Below, piece after piece: positions 7,115 through 11,356 of a stretch of 11,356 bases of DNA. The stretch spans positions 1-11,356 of the forward strand of contig JALLAZ010000901.1 in NCBI GenBank assembly GCA_036939755.1, in the 5' to 3' direction. The DNA comes from Stephanodiscus triporus. Its lineage: Eukaryota > Bacillariophyta > Thalassiosirophyceae > Thalassiosirales > Thalassiosiraceae. A program made the translations under genes and the position numbers. The first letter of the stretch is position 1; the number at the start of each line of letters is the position of its first letter. Below the pieces are notes generated by a model that was not told the origin of the DNA, searched no databases, and saw nothing but the letters and a program-made list of their open reading frames with translations.

Positions 7115-7240
7115 AACAAGTTGGATGGCAATGACAGGGCAATGGCAGATCAATCCCCATTGACAGCATTCTAAAATCCCCATCCACAGTATATTAAGGT
7201 TTTGAATCACCTCTCATATTCTTGGAGTGGATGTGGGTGT
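7115..7240 (+). repeat. Diverged partial copy of the 199-bp satellite unit
   Basis: The stretch AACAAGTTGGATGGCAATG (7115-7133), followed by GGCAATGGCAGATC, CCCCATCCACAGTATAT, GAATCACCTCTCATAT and TTGGAGTGGATGTGGG, appears in the same order and orientation as in the array at 10637-11356. It has substitutions and a roughly 25-bp insertion near 7155-7180. It lies to the left of the copia relic, so satellite sequence is present on both sides. Confidence 0.75.
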
Positions 7241-7482
7241 TGGGCAAAATAGGAATTGCAAGATCTCATGAAAGATGGACAGACGGTCAGGAAGTACCAG
7301 ACATCCACATGGGATCCAGGGGAGGAGGCTCGGATTGGCAAGTCTCCAACATTGCAAGTCAGAGCACCACTGAAGAGAGAAGCAAAGCAGTAAAAGTAGG
7401 AGCACGAGCTCACTTAATTTATCTAACAATACAATGTCATGCGCTTAGCATCATAATCGGCATCTTTTCAACTTAAATATAA
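7241..7482. other. Spacer between satellite copy and gag relic, nothing recognised
   Basis: If the retroelement was once complete, its 5' LTR and primer-binding site should lie near here. I find no TG...CA LTR border and no matching 3' LTR, because the element is truncated on the right. The open stretch 7222-7476 has no recognisable protein features. Confidence 0.5.
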
Positions 7483-8070
7483 TTAGTCACCGGAGTGCAC
7501 AAAGGACTGGTGGAAGCTAAAGTAAAGAGAAGGGGAATTAGCACCGCAGATGCCACGCAAACGAAGGCAGCAGAAGAGGTCGTGGTCAAACAAGTGAAGC
7601 AGTGCTGTTGATCAGTGGCACAGACAGGCACAGACAAGCTTGCCAACAATTATCTACTTGGCACGGACCAATACCCTGACACGTATGAGAAGGCGGCAAG
7701 AATCCTGGCAAATTATCAAAACACGATGGTGTCTACGCTGTACAGGGGAAGCCCGAATGACACGGGCATCGTGTTTCTACAGCACAAAGGGCAGGGAGGC
7801 TAAGGCACAGGAAAAGGAGGCCAAGCGGGTCATGGGACAAAGAACGAAGGAATGTCCAACAAGTCAGGAGGCGGCAACAACGTCAGCACTATGACAGGGC
7901 ACACAAGTGGCAATGGAGGAAAGATCTACAGCAAGGGGGGGTCGCATTGTTTCAATTGTGACTTGCCAAGCCACTGGGCATACAAATGCCCACAACTCAG
8001 CGGGGAGCAACAGTCTCAACTTCACATGAATCTGAAGATGCAAGAAGAAACCGAGCAAGAGGCCGCGTAG
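7483..8070 (+). pseudogene. Copia gag relic with CCHC zinc knuckle
   Basis: Gag forms the particle, and its knuckle binds element RNA. One frame reads from 7483 to the TAG at 8068-8070, with two internal stops, TGA 7609-7611 and TAA 7801-7803. Recognisable segments are the capsid-like DKLANNYLLGTDQYPDTYEKA (about 7633-7695) and a CX2CX4HX4C knuckle, CFNCDLPSHWAYKC (about 7948-7989). The knuckle has all four metal ligands. A Gly/Ser/Asn-rich linker lies between them, followed by a Gln/Glu-rich tail. The N-terminal half of a normal gag is missing or unrecognisable before 7615, so the copy is probably deleted internally as well as stopped. Confidence 0.88.
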
Positions 8071-8394
8071 GAAGCACACCAACTGACGACAGAGCGTACC
8101 TGGATGGATGATCTATACCATCACGGCTTTCATGAGTGGAAAGTATCCTCTCAAAGGCATCAAGACAGAATAACAAGGAGTGAGGATCAATTGCAATGCA
8201 GGAGCCATGATGACAAACAAGAGAGGGGACTACAGAAACTTGACAGTGTGGTACCTACCCAACGGAATTGCCAACATCATCTTGATGCAAGCTCAAGAAA
8301 GTATATCGTATCACCTATGATAGTTGGGCCAGATATTACATAGTGCACATGCCAAGAGGCAAGGTGCGGTTCTATAAGGACAAGCAGGGGGTTG
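8071..8394 (+). pseudogene. Copia protease remnant and GAG-pre-integrase region
   Basis: The protease active-site segment reads YLDG-stop-SI at 8097-8117 (frame 3), where relatives have YLDG followed by a residue and ST; the catalytic Asp codon is 8103-8105. A shift near 8116 moves to frame 2, where VRINCNAGAMMTNKRGDY, LTVWYLPNGIANI and a TAA at 8171 are read. Near 8287 it moves to frame 3 for VYRITYDSWARYYIVHMPRG and a KGVRFYKD-like stretch, then near 8391 to frame 1. This is typical of the segment between protease and integrase in diatom copia elements. It is non-functional. Confidence 0.85.
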
Positions 8395-9830
8395 TACCTG
8401 GACCTTGAGGGGTCGAGCAAAGCTGGGGCAATGTTGTTGCTGCAGCGCAAAGAATAAGTCAACTCATATGACATGAGCGGCTTGACGGCAATGTCTGGAA
8501 TGGACCTGGCAAATCTTTGCAAGAAGATGACAAGGACAAGAGGAGCAGCCAAGACCACTGTGAGCTTTGTTCAGACCGTCCAAGGAAATTATGAGAGGTT
8601 CACACAGCGTGAAATCCTCAAGGCGGAGGAGGTGCATCGCGTGCAAGCCATGATGGGCAACCCAAGTGAGAATGACTACAAGGGAATGGTGAACAACAAC
8701 CTGATGACAAACTGCCCCTACACCTCATCTGACATAACTAACGCAAGGGCAATATTTGGGCCAGACCTGCCAAGCATATGAGGGAAAACGGTGAGGAGAA
8801 AGCCTGCACCAGTGGTTGGTGACTACGTCTCAGTATCTTGCAGCCTGGTGAATGCCAACAAAGCAGTGACGCTTGTAGCAGATGTATTTTTTGTGGACGG
8901 CACAGCGTTCCTACTGACAGTGGCATGGAGGATCAAGTTCGTGACAGCGGAACATGATGTGCCGGTCAGAATGGCACTGAGCCTGAGTAAGCATTTGAAG
9001 CATGTGCTCGAAATATATGGATGCGCCGGATTTAGGGTTAAAAGTATTTTAATGGATGGAGAATTCAAAAAGCTCAAGCCATTAATGCCTTCAGTAGAGT
9101 GTAACATGACGGCTGCAAAGGAACACATTAGTGAGGCTGAGTGCACGATCAGGACCGTGAATGAGCGGATGAGAGGGCTGATCACCACGCTCCCATTCAC
9201 CCACATGCCATGACAGATGAAGATCAAGTTTGTGTCCTTCATGATTCTTTGGGTGAATGCTTTCCCAGTCAAATCAGGAATATCGCAAACCTTGTTGCTG
9301 CGAGAACTCATGGTGCATTGGTAACTTGATTATAAGAAACATTTTGTGTTTCACCCGGGACGTACTGTGAGGTACATTATGAGCCCATGCCAATGACCAC
9401 AATGACTGTGAGGATGCACTAGGCGATCACACTGGGACCTACTGGTAATCTGCAAGGGAGCATGAAGTTCTACTGCATCAACACGGGGCATGATGTGTTG
9501 AAGTGACGGTCGTTCATGGTTAGAATGATGCCGGACAATATGATACGCCACATGAATGCCATCAGCAAATGGGAAGGGCAAGGATGAGCCTTCCATTTTC
9601 TCAACCAACGTGGAGAGCTGTACAAGTGGACCGATGAGGTCTTAGAGGATGATCCAGAGTTTCAGGGTCTCCTTGACAAGGACAAGAGCATGGCAATTTA
9701 CTCTGATATTAGCACAGAGCTCCCAGGAGTGGAGCTGGAAGAAGAACAGAAACGTTAGGTTCATGCAGTCACAGACGAACCCAAAACCAACTTTCGAGAC
9801 CTGGCAGGGGCAGCTCTTCATCTAAATAAT
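8395..9830 (+). pseudogene. Copia integrase relic
   Basis: Frame 1 runs from 8395 to about 9359, broken by TAA 8455, TGA 8779, TGA 9211 and TAA 9322. Frame 3 continues from 9360 with TAG 9420, TGA 9504, TGA 9585 and TAG 9756. Segments seen include FVQTVQGNYERFT, AIFGPDLPSI then GKTVRRKPAPVV, VADVFFVDGTAF, SILMDGEF, AAKEHISEAE, VNAFPVKSGIS, AITLGPTGNLQGS, ELYKWTDEVLEDDPEFQGLL and ISTELPGVELE. Likely catalytic acids are D at 8881-8883, D at 9055-9057 and E at 9139-9141. The second D and the E are 27 residues apart rather than the usual 35, so the last assignment is tentative. Integrase would insert the cDNA; this copy is dead. Confidence 0.9.
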
Positions 9831-10636
9831 GCAGGAATAATGCAGAGGCTATGATTATGAGAGCACAGGCGGACATAAACCCCCATGTGCATGGACCGGT
9901 TCTTGATGAAGATGAGAGGAGGACAAGATTGTGTACAAATTGACATTCGACCTCCCTGACGCCGGGCTTCCTCCCGCAGATGCGGAGCTTGAGATTCCAC
10001 TTGGAAGTTTGGAAGCAATAGAGGTGACACGTTGGTGGTGGTTGTGCCATCTTGATGGCACAGTGAGTTGACACTATCCAACATGAGCTCACAGGATTGT
10101 GGTCGGCAATCAACCCTATGATGCCTACACTCCATGCATGACCTTTCTACAGCCTGGGACCATGCAAGCACACAGAAGTGTCTTTGACACAAATAGTCTG
10201 GCAAAGATGACAAAGGAGGAATAATTACTGGCAACAACAACATTAACATCCCCTGAAACTTTTGTTGACAATGTGATGCATCAGGTTGACCAAGCCATGT
10301 GTACCTCATCGGATGATGAGCTGGGTAGAATGACATGTCTTGTGGTTTGATACAATTTGAAACTGGGACTACACATGACTGGAACATGAGGAGAGAAAGC
10401 CACAGTGAGGGAACTCATACAACTCCACATCATGGATGTGTGGATGCCAATGGAGGCCAACAAGCTCTCATGGGAGCAAGGAATGAATGCACAGGAGACA
10501 TCAAAGGAAGGGCTTGCATTAATGGAGCACCAAAATGCGCCTATATTCTGAAGGAGGATGCAACATCACCCACAGTATGGACAGAGCCAACATTTATCAA
10601 CGCTACAATTACGGCAAATGAGATGAGGAAGGTCAG
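9831..10636 (+). pseudogene. Copia linker and N-terminal reverse transcriptase fragment
   Basis: Scattered homologous blocks occur in changing frames: KIVYKLTFDLPDAGLPP (frame 1, 9925 on), VVGNQPYDAYTPCMTFLQPG (10101-10160), TVRELIQLHIMDVWMPM (frame 1, from 10402) and KGRACINGAPKCAYILKEDA (frame 3, from 10503), then SPTVWTEPTFINATI and ANEMRKVR. These correspond to the acidic linker and the first part of the RVT_2 reverse transcriptase domain. Homology stops just before the segment with the first catalytic aspartate, and no YVDD motif exists in the window. From about 10637 the same open frame reads into satellite sequence, so the open frame 10335-10793 is a chimera. Confidence 0.85.
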
Positions 10637-11356
10637 GTTATGGCAGGATGGCCGATCCATATCCCCATCCACAGCATATAAAGCTTGTGAAAAACCTTTC
10701 ATATGCTTGGAGTGGATGTGGGAACCATTCCAAGTGGGTTTGGAGCCTCAACTGCTGCATGATGCCATCAATTGGTGGGCATCGCATCAGTGAATAAGGA
10801 TATGAGCCAACTTCCCACATTTGGGCCAACAAATTGGATGGTAATGGCACCATATCCCCATCCAGAGCACAGAAAGCTTGTGAATCAGCTTTCATATGTT
10901 TTGAGCCGATTTTCCAAATCTGGGCCAACAAGTTGAATGGTTATGGCAGGATGGTGGATCCATATCCCCATCCACAGCATATAAAGCTTGTGAATCACCA
11001 TTCATATGCATGGAATGAATGTGGTAACCATTCCATATGGGTTTCGAGCCTCAACTGCTGCATGATGCCATGATTTGGTGGGCATCAGTGAATCAGGATT
11101 TAAGCCAATTTTCCAAATCTGGGCCAACAAGTTGGATGGTAATGGCAGGATGGCAGATCCATATCACCATCCAAAGAATATGAAGGATATGAATCACCTT
11201 TCATATGCATGGAGTGGATGTGGGAACCATTCCATGTGGGTTTGGAGCCTCAACTGCTGCATGATGCCATGATTTGGTAGGCATCAGTGAATCAGGATTT
11301 GAGCCAATTTTCCAAATCTGGGCCAACAAGTTGGATGGTAATGGCAGGATGGCAGA
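10637..11356 (+). repeat. Tandem satellite array, about 199-bp unit, continuing past the window
   Basis: Units begin at a GATCCATATC landmark. Unit 1 is about 10654-10846 (slightly short), unit 2 about 10847-10956 (truncated, 110 bp), unit 3 is 10957-11155 (199 bp) and unit 4 is 11156-11354 (199 bp). A fifth unit starts at the last two bases. A partial unit tail lies at 10637-10653. Shared blocks include CATATAAAGCTTGTGAATCA, TTGGAGCCTCAACTGCTGC, ATGATGCCAT and CCAAATCTGGGCCAACAAG. The 199-bp period is not a multiple of three, so the open stretches at 10834-11073 and 11075-11272 are chance frames. Confidence 0.92.
10847..10956 (+). repeat. Internally deleted satellite unit
   Basis: Compared with the adjacent 199-bp units, this unit jumps from TTTCATATG directly to TTTTGAGCCGATTTTCC (near 10900). 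It lacks about 90 bp that contain the TGGATGTGGGAACCATTCC and CTCAACTGCTGCATGATG blocks. Confidence 0.8.

Larger units (their letters stand above)
7483..10636 (+). mobile_element. Degenerate, 3'-truncated Ty1/copia-type retrotransposon
   Basis: Domain order is gag with CCHC knuckle, protease, GAG-pre-integrase, integrase, then the beginning of reverse transcriptase. That is the Ty1/copia order (integrase before RT), and the peptide signatures match a family I know from diatom genomes. The ancestral frame is broken by stops at 7609, 7801, 8068, 8109, 8171, 8455, 8779, 9211, 9322, 9420, 9504, 9585 and 9756, and by frameshifts near 8116, 8287, 8391 and 9360. Further changes follow after about 9830. 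Homology ends at about 10636, before the RT catalytic motifs, where the satellite begins. No LTRs are visible. It cannot make a functional polyprotein. Confidence 0.93.

Noticed and set aside
9769..10387. Minus-strand open frames over the copia relic
   Set aside because: The plus strand carries identifiable integrase and RT homology. The minus-strand products have no recognisable character.
10834..11272. Two short open frames in the satellite (79 and 65 residues) with similar C-termini
   Set aside because: Their similarity comes from the repeat itself, and the 199-bp period is not divisible by three.
10637..11356. CRISPR array
   Set aside because: The 199-bp units are contiguous, with no unique spacers between short repeats, and the sequence is eukaryotic.
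1..11356. tRNA, rRNA or bacterial defence-type gene clusters
   Set aside because: No cloverleaf-like segment, rRNA signature or defence gene was found on inspection by eye. A tRNAscan or Infernal run would be needed to exclude small RNAs fully.

Overview
The window looks like nuclear DNA of a stramenopile, most likely a diatom. Three things point there. A Ty1/copia polyprotein has the peptide signatures I know from diatom retroelements. A 103-nt GT-AG intron sits inside one gene. An exact ASAFAP sequence, the diatom plastid-targeting signature, lies at the predicted start of that same gene. There are no operons or Shine-Dalgarno sites. Genes lie on both strands, separated by short intergenic gaps. 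The species cannot be named from this sequence.

Layout. Positions 1-6518 hold four single-copy genes. (1) 58-1089 (+) is an RNase HI-type domain behind a roughly 200-residue low-complexity extension. (2) 2919-1269 (-) is a two-exon gene for a nine-helix, two-domain CrcB/FEX-type fluoride exporter; it is convergent with gene 1. (3) 3246-4460 (+) is a 404-residue polytopic membrane protein I do not recognise; it is divergent from gene 2 across a 326-bp shared upstream region. (4) 4878-6518 (+) is a tyrosine/tryptophan-type (HAAAP) amino acid permease. Genes 1, 2 and 4 are extremely rich in CGA/TCG triplets and CpG and carry many trinucleotide microsatellites. Gene 3 is compositionally ordinary.

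Positions 6519-7482 have no gene. They hold a 15-bp perfect inverted repeat with a 220-bp spacing, and a diverged copy of the satellite found at the right end. Positions 7483-10636 are one decayed Ty1/copia retrotransposon: gag with a CCHC knuckle, a protease remnant, the GAG-pre-integrase region, integrase, and only the first part of reverse transcriptase. It is broken by about a dozen stops and several frameshifts. Many of its lesions look like CpG to TpG or CpA decay of arginine codons. Positions 10637-11356 are a tandem array with a 199-bp period that truncates the element and runs off the window.

The four host genes show no common pathway. The points most worth following are the possible missed signal-peptide exon of the fluoride exporter, the unknown membrane protein with a duplicated G-aromatic-S-G motif, and the relation of the satellite to the dead copia copy. 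I see no clearly new multi-gene system.
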